A DNA stretch of 6,942 nucleotides from Elusimicrobia bacterium CG08_land_8_20_14_0_20_59_10 (GCA_002779045.1 PEXO01000045.1:1-6942); one strand, 5' to 3'; counted from the stretch's first letter, positions 1-5,992 are shown. Notes: a model not told the origin generated them from the letters alone. A program made the numbers and translations.

Positions 1-1808
1 CTTCCGCAGGGGCAGGGCTCGTTGCGGCCCGCCTTCGGCAGGACGGGCATGCCAAGGACGCCTTTAAGCCAGTCCGGGGCCCCGGGCGCCTTTTGCCAGG
101 CGGGCAGGACCTCGCGGGCGCAGTATGCGGCTTCTTCTTCCGAGCCGATAGCGACATGCTCCGGCAAGTCGCCGGGAAGCCGCTTCTCGCCAAGGAGGCA
201 GGCTGCGAGAAACTCGTTGCGCCGGACGGCTTCCTTGAGAAGTTTTTCGGCGCGTGGGGAGGCGCCTTCTCCGATGAACGCGCACAGGGCCTTCATGAAC
301 AGCCATTCCAGGCCGTAATCGTCTTTGTACTCCGCGCGAGCCAGGAGCGTCTCTAATTCCCGCCACCGGCCCAGCCGGCCCAGATACGGCGCCAGTTCGT
401 AACGTATCCCCTGGTTGTCATTGGGATTCAGGCGGAGCAGCTCATACCAATGGGCGCTGGCCTCGTCGCGTTCCCCTTCTATACACAGGCATTGCGCCAA
501 TCCGTCCAGTGCCCGCATGTAGGGCCGCGTCTCCACGATGCCCCAGAAATGTCCCGCGTTTTCCTTGAAGAAGGCCGGCCCCAACTGCCGTTCGCCCGCC
601 TGCAACGCTTTCCTGTAAAGCCCGATGGCCTCCTTTGAACTCTCAGCGGTTTCCTCGGCAAGGAGATTGTAGGCGTCGGCGGAGTCCGGGCAGATCTTGA
701 GCGCCCTGCGCGCCAGCCCGACGCGCTTTTCGCGACCCTCTTCCTGCCAGGCCTCGTACATCAGGTCCTGCGCAACTTCCCAGGAATCCTGCGGAGCCGC
801 GATCTCCGGAGGCTTGCCTCTTTGGCTTTCCAGATAAGCGTTGATTTCCCCGGCCGTCTTAAAGCCCTTGTTCCGGATGGCCCGGGAGGTGTGGAAAGAT
901 ATGCGCTCCATGTCCAGCCGCACATTCCCGGGGATGGCCGGCTTGTCCGGTGACCGTCCGGCTGCTTCTTCCTCTTCTTCCGCTTCCTCCGGCTCCGTGC
1001 CCCACTCTACGCGGGCCGCTTCCTCAAGCGCAGCCCTTTCCGGGAGGCGGTCTTTTTCGCCTTCCCTGAGCCGCCAGGCGATGTTTTCGGGAGCGTAGAA
1101 GTCCAGCCAGTCGTTATTGTAACAGTAAAAATCCGGGCTGTTCATGGCGCTTTGAAGGTCATCCCGGTCGAAAGCGTCCCGCGCCACGCCGGACTCGATC
1201 AGCGACCGGAGCAGGGGCTCGTGCTCTTTCTTACCGAAATCCAGCAGGATGCTCCCGGCCCAGGCGCGGGTTTCGTCGTCTTCCGAGGCATCCGAGGCGA
1301 TGGCGGCGATCAAAGCAAACACCTCGCGCTCCGTTTCCGGGCGGCGCAGCGTCACGGCCGCCATGCCCTCAAGAGCTTCGGTGCGGAAATACCAGCCCGC
1401 CTTCCGGTTCAAAGCCGCTTCCCTGAGATAGGGCAGAGCCTTCGGGCCGATCCGGCCGAAGATGGAGGGAAGCTCTTCGATGATCAAGTCGTTCTCCCAC
1501 TCGTCGGCCAGGTGCAGAGTATGGAGCAGGACGGGGATGGCCGTCTCTGTGCCGATGGCGCCCAGAAGATAGGCTGCGTGGACCACCGCACACCAGCCGG
1601 CGTCGGTGCGGTGCCAGTTGCACTCGTTAAGGAGGATGCCGCACAAGGCGGGGACCAGACGCCCGCCCCTGGCGATGACTTCCCCGGCCCAGGATTCCGG
1701 CAGCTGGTCGCCGCCTGTAAAGGCCAGGGCGACAAGTTCGGCGTCGGTGAGTTTCCCGAAGCCTGGGAAGCCGAATACTCTTTTAAACCACAGGAATCTT
1801 CGTAACAT
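1..1808 (-). CDS. HEAT/TPR (ST7-like) protein with C-terminal SEC-C motif, 3' end outside window
   Basis: Reading the minus strand from ATG at 1808 gives 602 codons with no stop up to the window edge; an in-frame TAA at 1824-1826 bounds the 5' end and ATG 1808 is the only near start. Residues about 70-225 are helical and HEAT-like (for example GAIGTETAIPVLLHTL and RIGPKALPYLREAAL). An acidic linker follows (272-282, nearly all E). Residues about 340-530 form a TPR-like region with the strings GHFWGIVETRPYMRA (419-432) and LNPNDNQGIRY (460-470), which I recall from ST7/TPR-type bacterial proteins. The last visible residues, GRNEPCPCG (594-602), are the start of a SEC-C zinc motif, so only a short C-terminal piece is missing. 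There is no signal peptide or membrane segment, so the protein is probably cytoplasmic. SEC-C motifs bind zinc and in SecA contact SecB and ribosomes; the role of stand-alone proteins like this one is unknown. Helical repeats plus SEC-C suggest a protein-binding scaffold (inference). Confidence 0.88.
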   Translation of the reverse strand, partial: MLRRFLWFKRVFGFPGFGKLTDAELVALAFTGGDQLPESWAGEVIARGGRLVPALCGILLNECNWHRTDAGWCAVVHAAYLLGAIGTETAIPVLLHTLHLADEWENDLIIEELPSIFGRIGPKALPYLREAALNRKAGWYFRTEALEGMAAVTLRRPETEREVFALIAAIASDASEDDETRAWAGSILLDFGKKEHEPLLRSLIESGVARDAFDRDDLQSAMNSPDFYCYNNDWLDFYAPENIAWRLREGEKDRLPERAALEEAARVEWGTEPEEAEEEEEAAGRSPDKPAIPGNVRLDMERISFHTSRAIRNKGFKTAGEINAYLESQRGKPPEIAAPQDSWEVAQDLMYEAWQEEGREKRVGLARRALKICPDSADAYNLLAEETAESSKEAIGLYRKALQAGERQLGPAFFKENAGHFWGIVETRPYMRALDGLAQCLCIEGERDEASAHWYELLRLNPNDNQGIRYELAPYLGRLGRWRELETLLARAEYKDDYGLEWLFMKALCAFIGEGASPRAEKLLKEAVRRNEFLAACLLGEKRLPGDLPEHVAIGSEEEAAYCAREVLPAWQKAPGAPDWLKGVLGMPVLPKAGRNEPCPCG

Positions 1809-1814
1809 TACGGC

Positions 1815-1823
1815 ATTATACCA
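1815..1823 (-). promoter_or_regulatory. Extended -10 promoter (TGG-TATAAT) just before the ATG of the HEAT/TPR gene
   Basis: On the minus strand the sequence TGGTATAAT is a perfect -10 hexamer with the TGn extension. It is followed by six bases (GCCGTA) and then the ATG at 1808. The normal distance from -10 to the transcription start would put +1 on or next to the A of the ATG. I see no convincing -35 box, which extended -10 promoters can do without, and no Shine-Dalgarno sequence before the ATG. This fits a leaderless mRNA. A promoter further upstream cannot be excluded. Confidence 0.55.
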
Positions 1824-1839
1824 TTAAGTGAGACACTTT

Positions 1840-1877
1840 GCCGGCGCTTCATGGAACCGGCGCCCTCTTTTTAGAGG
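1840..1877. repeat. Hairpin-forming spacer between the divergent SEC-C genes
   Basis: Two inverted repeats are packed together. GGCGC (1843-1847) can pair with GCGCC (1860-1864), with TTC/GAA pairing inside around ATG and a three-base bulge. CCTCT (1864-1868) pairs with AGAGG (1873-1877) around four T. On the plus strand the first stem runs into CTCTTTTT, so it looks like a Rho-independent terminator, yet no plus-strand gene lies upstream to terminate. It may act as a barrier to antisense transcription or as a leader element, or it may have no role. Confidence 0.35.
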
Positions 1878-1902
1878 CATTTCAGTGGTATTTTTTGTAG
1901 AA

Positions 1903-1929
1903 TTTACAGGGGATAACATGGCCTCTAAT
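1903..1929 (+). promoter_or_regulatory. Possible sigma70-type promoter for the plus-strand SEC-C gene
   Basis: TTTACA (1903-1908) matches the -35 consensus at five of six bases. TCTAAT (1924-1929) matches the -10 consensus at five of six, but the spacing is only 15 bases. TAATAC at 1926 would give 17 bases but is a poorer match. A start near 1936 would leave a leader of about 20 bases containing the ribosome site. This is a weak call. Confidence 0.3.
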
Positions 1930-1946
1930 ACTGCTGCCCGGCATGT

Positions 1947-1952
1947 GAGGAG
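1947..1952 (+). promoter_or_regulatory. Ribosome binding site deciding a GTG start
   Basis: GAGGAG lies five bases before GTG at 1958. It supports this non-ATG start for the SEC-C protein over a later start, since no comparable site precedes the downstream in-frame GTG at about codon 8. Confidence 0.7.
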
Positions 1953-1957
1953 AATCC

Positions 1958-3382
1958 GTGATTGATCGACAAAACAGAGTGGGCAAGGACAAACATATAA
2001 TTCAACGATTGTTAGGCGTATTTGATTTCAAATTGCGGAAATACCGGCGGCTGCGCGACGTCGGAAACCCGCTGATGACCCGGATAGCGGATGGGTTGCC
2101 GAAGGAACTTTTTATCAGGGCGGGCGAAGATCTTGGACTTAGCAAGAACAGCCGGACATTCGTTCTTAAAAGCCGCAATGATTGCGATTTCGTCATGGAT
2201 CGGGCGATACACGACATCCTTTGGGAGGGGAAGCGGTGGATAGAACGCGTCTGCGATGAGGATATCGGGAAATACCAGCCGGAAGAACAGGCCATGCTCA
2301 AAGCCCACAGGGCGCCTGCATTCTCGCTTTATGAAGTCATGGCGGTCAGCGCCGGACGCGGCGTACTGCTAAAAGATTTATTTGACGGCAGGGAACTGTT
2401 CCTGATAGATTTGGGATTGGGGGCTACGGGGAGTAAGGGCCTGGTCATAGCCACCCGGGTCATCTCGCACCGGGATATCCATTTTACCGCCGGAGTAACC
2501 ATGGCTTACAGACCGGAGCGGGTAAAATCCATGATAGAGCGGCTTTCCGCCCTTTACCGGGAACAGGAGAATACTCCGGTCTGGAAGGAAACCATGCGAA
2601 ACCAGGTTCCGGCTCTTTTCCGGGAGTACCGCAAGGGCGAGGTGGAGGTGGAGTTCGCCCCTGTCACCCATGCCCCGGCAGGTCCGCCCAGGGCCGAAAC
2701 CGGAGAGGCGGACAAAGCGCCGCAGGCTCCTGAAGAGGAACGCCCGCTCCCCGGCCGCAATGCTCCCTGCCCCTGCGGCAGCGGAAAGAAATACAAGAAA
2801 TGCTGCCTTCCCGGTGAAGATAAGACCGTGCGGGAAACGGCCTGGTCATACGCCAAAAAGAAGCAGCTGATCCGGCGCTCGGATGATTTTCCAGTTTATT
2901 TTTGCTACATCAACCCGTGCTGGCAGGAAGTAGGACTGGCCAGAATTATGATCGCCCGCGCCCACGAAAGCGGCCGTCTGATTATATCCAGCTTTCTTGT
3001 GGATATATTCTGTCTGGGAATCAAAAGCGCTTTTTGCAACGCGGATGTCCCGGCGGATAAATTTGAAACGGAGGCGCTCAGGAGCTACGGCGATCAGAAA
3101 CCGATGACAATCGGTATCCACTATGCCAGGGAAATTGTTTTCGGCGCCCTGGAATATGCCGGCGGCCTGGGTTTTAAACCCCATCCGGACTTCAATCTGG
3201 CCTGCTGCGTACTGGGCAGGGAGGAACCGCCGGGTTCCAGGAATATCCGCTTCGGCGGCCCGGATGGAAAGCCTATGTATATCGCCGGCCCCGATGATGA
3301 TGTGCCGGTCATCCTTAAGAAGTTACGGAAACGTCTTGGGGAAGGCGGATTCGAATTCTGCGTGCCGGCAACAGATGATTAA
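1958..3382 (+). CDS. 474-residue protein with a central SEC-C zinc motif
   Basis: The gene starts at GTG with a good ribosome site and ends with TAA. Three parts can be seen. Residues about 80-245 form a conserved-looking domain (AIHDILWEGKRWIERV; FSLYEVMAVSAGRGVLLKDL; ELFLIDLGLG) that I recall as the usual N-terminal partner of SEC-C in uncharacterised bacterial proteins. A proline/acid-rich linker leads to a complete SEC-C motif at 266-283, with metal ligands Cys271, Cys273, Cys282 and Cys283 in the CxC...CC pattern. Residues about 305-470 form a C-terminal domain (FPVYFCYINPCWQEVGLARI; FLVDIFCLGIKSAF; AREIVFGALEYAGGLGFKPH), also a recurrent family without a known function. There is no signal peptide or membrane segment. 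The gene is divergent from the other SEC-C gene, and the two share only the SEC-C signature, not the same fold order. Function is unknown; a zinc-dependent protein-interaction role is inferred. The coding call is firm. Confidence 0.9.
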   Translation: MIDRQNRVGKDKHIIQRLLGVFDFKLRKYRRLRDVGNPLMTRIADGLPKELFIRAGEDLGLSKNSRTFVLKSRNDCDFVMDRAIHDILWEGKRWIERVCDEDIGKYQPEEQAMLKAHRAPAFSLYEVMAVSAGRGVLLKDLFDGRELFLIDLGLGATGSKGLVIATRVISHRDIHFTAGVTMAYRPERVKSMIERLSALYREQENTPVWKETMRNQVPALFREYRKGEVEVEFAPVTHAPAGPPRAETGEADKAPQAPEEERPLPGRNAPCPCGSGKKYKKCCLPGEDKTVRETAWSYAKKKQLIRRSDDFPVYFCYINPCWQEVGLARIMIARAHESGRLIISSFLVDIFCLGIKSAFCNADVPADKFETEALRSYGDQKPMTIGIHYAREIVFGALEYAGGLGFKPHPDFNLACCVLGREEPPGSRNIRFGGPDGKPMYIAGPDDDVPVILKKLRKRLGEGGFEFCVPATDD

Positions 3383-3403
3383 AATGGCAAAAACACCTGC
3401 GGA

Positions 3404-3670
3404 ATGGCAGGTTACGGGAAGCCGGGCAGAGCGCGGTGTCTTTTCTGCGGCGCTTCGCCCGGTGATAGGAGTCAGTGCACCGATAAGATCGCCCGAGCCA
3501 TTTACTATTGCGAGAAATGCGGACGGAACTACTGTGATCAGTGCAGTTCGCACGCGAGGCCGGGAAGGGCATTGTGCTCTGTTTGCGCTGTGATTCTAAA
3601 ATGGAAAGGGTTGAATGACACGCATACAGCCGCCGCGCGCATGGAGGAAGCCGGCGGCGCGCCCGGCTGA
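3404..3670 (+). CDS. 88-residue zinc-knuckle protein with four CxxC pairs
   Basis: The short protein carries CxxC pairs at residues 12-15, 36-39, 44-47 and 58-61, plus a single Cys25 and His50. Eight paired cysteines can hold two zinc ions. The central block CEKCGRNYCDQC resembles treble-clef, B-box or zinc-ribbon folds, but I cannot name a family. The tail from about residue 68 is Ala/Gly-rich and probably disordered. The frame is the same as that of the SEC-C gene upstream: only the TAA at 3380-3382 and seven codons separate them. No real Shine-Dalgarno precedes ATG 3404, so translation would depend on reinitiation or stop-codon readthrough. The cysteine pattern argues that the frame is truly coding; the start is uncertain. 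Possible roles are nucleic-acid or protein binding. Confidence 0.65.
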   Translation: MAGYGKPGRARCLFCGASPGDRSQCTDKIARAIYYCEKCGRNYCDQCSSHARPGRALCSVCAVILKWKGLNDTHTAAARMEEAGGAPG

Positions 3671-3681
3671 GCGCCGGCGTT
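3649..3681 (+). other. Integron attC-like right half site (weak)
   Basis: An inverted repeat AGCCGG (3649-3654) / CCGGCT (3663-3668) is followed by GAGCGCCGGCGTTATAC. The layout, CGGCT then a spacer then GCGTTAnnC, resembles the 3' half of integron attC sites (L' and R' boxes). The partner R'' box ending in AAC is not visible upstream, and the core reads GTTATAC instead of the GTTRRRY consensus. It also overlaps the end of the CxxC ORF. It could be a degenerate recombination site or only a GC-rich hairpin. Confidence 0.2.
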
Positions 3682-3708
3682 ATACGTTTCATAGGAGGGC
3701 TCCATAGA

Positions 3709-3816
3709 ATGCCGGCAGGTGACGCGCAGAGAACCTGGTTCCCGGAAATCGTGGCTGTTTTGCCGGAATTCGGTGACATAATACTTAATATTATTTTACT
3801 GTATGCCCGCATATAG
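3709..3816 (+). pseudogene. 35-codon ORF, probable truncated RTWFPE-type small protein
   Basis: ATG 3709 follows AGGAGG (3693-3698) at ten bases and the frame ends at TAG 3814. The first residues, MPAGDAQRTWFPEIVAVL, look like the start of a small family of unknown function that I recall beginning with RTWFPEM/IV and continuing with a helical, charged region. Here the family-like sequence stops at about residue 18 and the remainder (PEFGDIILNIILLYARI) is read from the repeat motif at 3766-3797. I found no continuation of the family in the other two frames. The best reading is a gene whose 3' part was replaced by a mobile repeat. The strong ribosome site means a 35-residue peptide could still be made. 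The family recall is from memory. Confidence 0.4.
3766..3797. repeat. IS200-like-associated repeat motif with AT inverted repeat
   Basis: AATTCGGTGACA (3767-3778) followed by ATACTTAAT (3781-3789) resembles a motif I recall at the ends of IS200/REP-type Y1 transposase elements in many GC-rich bacteria, usually as GAATTC-GGTGACA-n-ATACTTAAT. Within it ATAATA (3778-3783) and TATTAT (3789-3794) form a perfect six-base inverted repeat around CTTAA, followed by TTT. No transposase gene is present, so at most this is a solo end or remnant. The match is from memory, not a search. Confidence 0.4.
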
Positions 3817-3899
3817 TCCGAATTCAATCAACTAAGACGTTACCGAAGCAATGCAGACGCACGCGGGCCCGGCGCGGGCTAACGGTTTCGCGACGCGAT
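3817..3899. other. Spacer between convergent gene blocks with nested inverted repeats
   Basis: CGTTA (3838-3842) and TAACG (3880-3884) form an outer inverted repeat, and GCCCG (3867-3871) / CGGGC (3875-3879) an inner hairpin with loop GCG. Read on the minus strand this sits just after the stop of the small-subunit gene and is followed by TCTTAGTT, so it could slow or end transcription of the operon. There is no clean U-tract, so I do not call a terminator. No gene is visible here. Confidence 0.25.
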
Positions 3900-4418
3900 T
3901 TAATTAATTCTGCCGATAAGGAGGAGGAGGGCTTCCACTATCGCCTGCGGGCGGGGGGGGCAGCCGGGGATATGCGCGGCTACCGGCACTATTTTGCCGA
4001 TATCACCGGCGCAGTAATAGGAATCCCTGAAGGCGCCTCCGTCCAGGGCGCAGTCGCCGCAGGTTACGACGAATTTGGGCCCGGGCATGGCTTCGTAGGT
4101 GCGCTTCAGGGCCAGCTCCATGTTCCTGGGCACCGGCCCGGTGACCAGCAGCGCGTCGGCGTGCCTGGGCGAGGCCACGAAATCGACGCCGAAGCGCTGG
4201 ATATCGTAAACGGGGTTGCCGGCGGAGATGATCTCGGATTCGCAGGCCCCGCAGGAACCGGCGGCCACTTCCCGGATATGCAGCGAGCGGCCGAATTTCT
4301 TTTTGATGAGCGAATGCAGCTCGCCGCCGGTCTTTTCGTATCCGGGGGGGAGGGATACTTTTTCGAATTTCCGCGAGAGTATGCCCTTTTTAAAGCTGTT
4401 CCACAAAATGCGCATCAT
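3900..4418 (-). CDS. NuoB/HyfI-like [4Fe-4S] small subunit of Ehr-type complex
   Basis: This 172-residue protein belongs to the complex I 20 kDa / group 4 hydrogenase small-subunit family. The proximal [4Fe-4S] ligands are all present: Cys56 and Cys59 (GSCGACESEI), Cys120 (TCGDC) and Cys153 (PGCPP). Family landmarks RFGVDFVASPRHADALLVTG (75-94) and GPVPRN are intact, and the N-terminus (about residues 1-25) matches the basic amphipathic start of HycG-type proteins. It should sit at the membrane interface and pass electrons to or from the large subunit. Its ATG overlaps the stop of the large-subunit gene (ATGA, four bases), so translation is probably coupled; no strong ribosome site is seen. 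It is the last gene of the operon, ending in TAA at 3900-3902. A run of eight C (3953-3960 on the plus strand as G) falls in the codons of the PGCPP motif. Confidence 0.93.
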   Translation of the reverse strand: MMRILWNSFKKGILSRKFEKVSLPPGYEKTGGELHSLIKKKFGRSLHIREVAAGSCGACESEIISAGNPVYDIQRFGVDFVASPRHADALLVTGPVPRNMELALKRTYEAMPGPKFVVTCGDCALDGGAFRDSYYCAGDIGKIVPVAAHIPGCPPRPQAIVEALLLLIGRIN

Positions 4419-5992
4419 AGGTCGTTCCCCGGGTAGGAAAGGTTGAAGCTTTTGTTGCAGAGCGGGAAATCCGGGATGATGTTGCCCGGCACCGCCTGCG
4501 CCAGCCCCTCCCAGTTCTGGAACGAGGGGTCCGTTACTTTGCAGCGCTCCACCAGGCCGTTCTCGCCGAGCCGCACCCAGTACAGGACGGGGCCCCGCCA
4601 GCTTTCGGCCCAGCCCAGCGCGCAGCCACTTTGCGGCCGCGCGGCCGCGGGCGGCGCGTCACCGCCTTGCCCCTGCGGGCAGCAGAACTTCCTGATAAGC
4701 CTGGCTGATTCCTCGAACTCGGCCACCCGCACGTTCAGGCGGGCAAGGACGTCACCCTTCTCCTGCTTCGCGGGTTTGAAGCCGGCGTTCTTATACAGAT
4801 GGGAAAAATCGGCGCGCAGGTCCGCGGCTATGCCTGAGGCCCTGCCGGCGGGCCCGGATACGCCCAGCTCAACGGCGGCTTTGTGCGGCAGGATGCCGGT
4901 TTCCTCCACCCGGTCCATAAAAGACACGCTGCCGTAAAGCGTTTCCTTGAGAACGAGGAAGTCCTTCTCCGCGGCGGCGAGTCCCGCGCCGATGTCGGCG
5001 GCGGCTGACGGCGGCAGCGCCGCGCCGCCCAGGCGGTTGAAACTTTTCAAATACCTCGACCCGGTCAGTTTTTCGTTCAGCGCAAGCAGCCCTTCCTTTA
5101 TAACGGAGGCGCAGGCGGCGGGGAAGCTGAACCCGACGTCGGTTGCCAGCCCTCCCACGTCCGCGGCGTGGTTGTAAAGCCGCTCCAGCTCCAGCAGGAC
5201 GGCCCTGGCGCGCTGTCGCTCCCCAGGGACTATAATGCCGCGTATCTTCTCTACGGCCATGGAGAAGGCCAGGCTGTGGGCGAAGGCGGCCTCGCCGTCC
5301 ACGAACTCCGAAAAAGCCAGGGCCGCCTCCGGGATTTTGCCTTCGAACAGCTTTTCCACCCCGCGGTGGGCGAAGCCGAGCCGTATCTCCAGGTTGAGCA
5401 CCGGCTCGCCCGCCGCGCTGAACCTGAAATGCCCCGGCGCGATGATGCCCGCGTGCACGGGCCCGACCGGCACCTCGAACACGCCGTCGCCTTCCACCCG
5501 GCGGAAAGCGTAGTCCAGGCCGGTTCCGCCGCATTTCTCCGGCGGCCTGAAATCCTTCCGCAGCGGATAAAAACCCTCCGGCCACACTTCGGTGTGAAGG
5601 CGCAGCCGCCTCGTGTCGAAGGCCCCGCGGCGCTTTATGCCGAACATCTCGCTTACCTCCCGCTCGAAGAAAGCGGCGGAAAAAATATCGTTCGCGAGCG
5701 AATCGAATTCCGGCGCCGCGGCGTCGAGCCGGGCGGAAATTACCAGCCACCTGCCTTCGTGGCGGGAGGCGAAGACGCAGCGGACGTAAAAGCAGCCGTC
5801 CGCCGCGCGCGCGTCCTCCGCGAACAGCGACGACACGGGCGAGCCGGTCTTATGATGCGCGAACAGGCAGGCGTTCCTGAAATCCCCGGGCCGGACCTCG
5901 ATATGGACCTCTTCAGGCGCGAGCCATCGCGTCGCGTCCGGGGTGATCTTTTCACCGGAAGTCAGCTCTTTCAGGATATCTTCTATGTTCAC
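4415..5992 (-). CDS. Fused NuoC-NuoD/HyfG-like large subunit lacking [NiFe] cysteines (Ehr-type)
   Basis: The 525-residue protein joins two complex I modules. Residues about 1-150 are NuoC-like, with the 30 kDa signature FFEREVSEMFGI (108-119). Residues about 170-525 are NuoD/HycE-like: GPVHAGIIAPGHFRF (177-191), GFAHRGVEKLFEG (206-218), LELERLYNHAADVG (267-280), SGPAGRASGIAADLR (379-393) and GDVLARLNVRVAEFEESA (413-430). In catalytic relatives the stretch after HRGVEK carries CGxC; here it reads EFVDGEAAFAHS (229-240), with Asp232 and Ala235 at the cysteine places and His239 kept. The C-terminal DPCxxC is also absent: the end reads PDFPLCNKSFNLSYPGNDL with a single Cys512 and no cleavable tail. 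So a [NiFe] centre is very unlikely, and the protein matches the energy-converting-hydrogenase-related group (known family). Electron partner and substrate are unknown. It starts at GTG with GGAG six bases before it, one base after the HyfF-like stop. Confidence 0.93.
   Translation of the reverse strand: MNIEDILKELTSGEKITPDATRWLAPEEVHIEVRPGDFRNACLFAHHKTGSPVSSLFAEDARAADGCFYVRCVFASRHEGRWLVISARLDAAAPEFDSLANDIFSAAFFEREVSEMFGIKRRGAFDTRRLRLHTEVWPEGFYPLRKDFRPPEKCGGTGLDYAFRRVEGDGVFEVPVGPVHAGIIAPGHFRFSAAGEPVLNLEIRLGFAHRGVEKLFEGKIPEAALAFSEFVDGEAAFAHSLAFSMAVEKIRGIIVPGERQRARAVLLELERLYNHAADVGGLATDVGFSFPAACASVIKEGLLALNEKLTGSRYLKSFNRLGGAALPPSAAADIGAGLAAAEKDFLVLKETLYGSVSFMDRVEETGILPHKAAVELGVSGPAGRASGIAADLRADFSHLYKNAGFKPAKQEKGDVLARLNVRVAEFEESARLIRKFCCPQGQGGDAPPAAARPQSGCALGWAESWRGPVLYWVRLGENGLVERCKVTDPSFQNWEGLAQAVPGNIIPDFPLCNKSFNLSYPGNDL

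Noticed and set aside
1152..1805. 217-codon plus-strand open frame
   Set aside because: It is antisense to the 602-codon minus-strand HEAT/TPR gene, which has recognisable repeats and the SEC-C end. The open frame is a by-product of high GC codon use.
2753..2811. SecA, because of the SEC-C motif
   Set aside because: No helicase motor motifs occur in either SEC-C gene. The motif is common in unrelated proteins.
3768..3794. Minus-strand promoter using TATTAT at 3778-3783
   Set aside because: No -35 box is found at suitable spacing and no minus-strand gene starts downstream of it.
3778..3797. Rho-independent terminator ATAATA-CTTAA-TATTAT-TTT
   Set aside because: The stem has only A-T pairs and would be too unstable. 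It is better explained as part of a repeat motif.
3123..3827. Open frames at 3123-3593 (+) and 3315-3827 (-) around the CxxC gene
   Set aside because: The plus frame lies over the SEC-C C-terminus and the CxxC ORF and loses the ordered cysteine pattern. The minus frame has no family feature and reads through the repeat motif.
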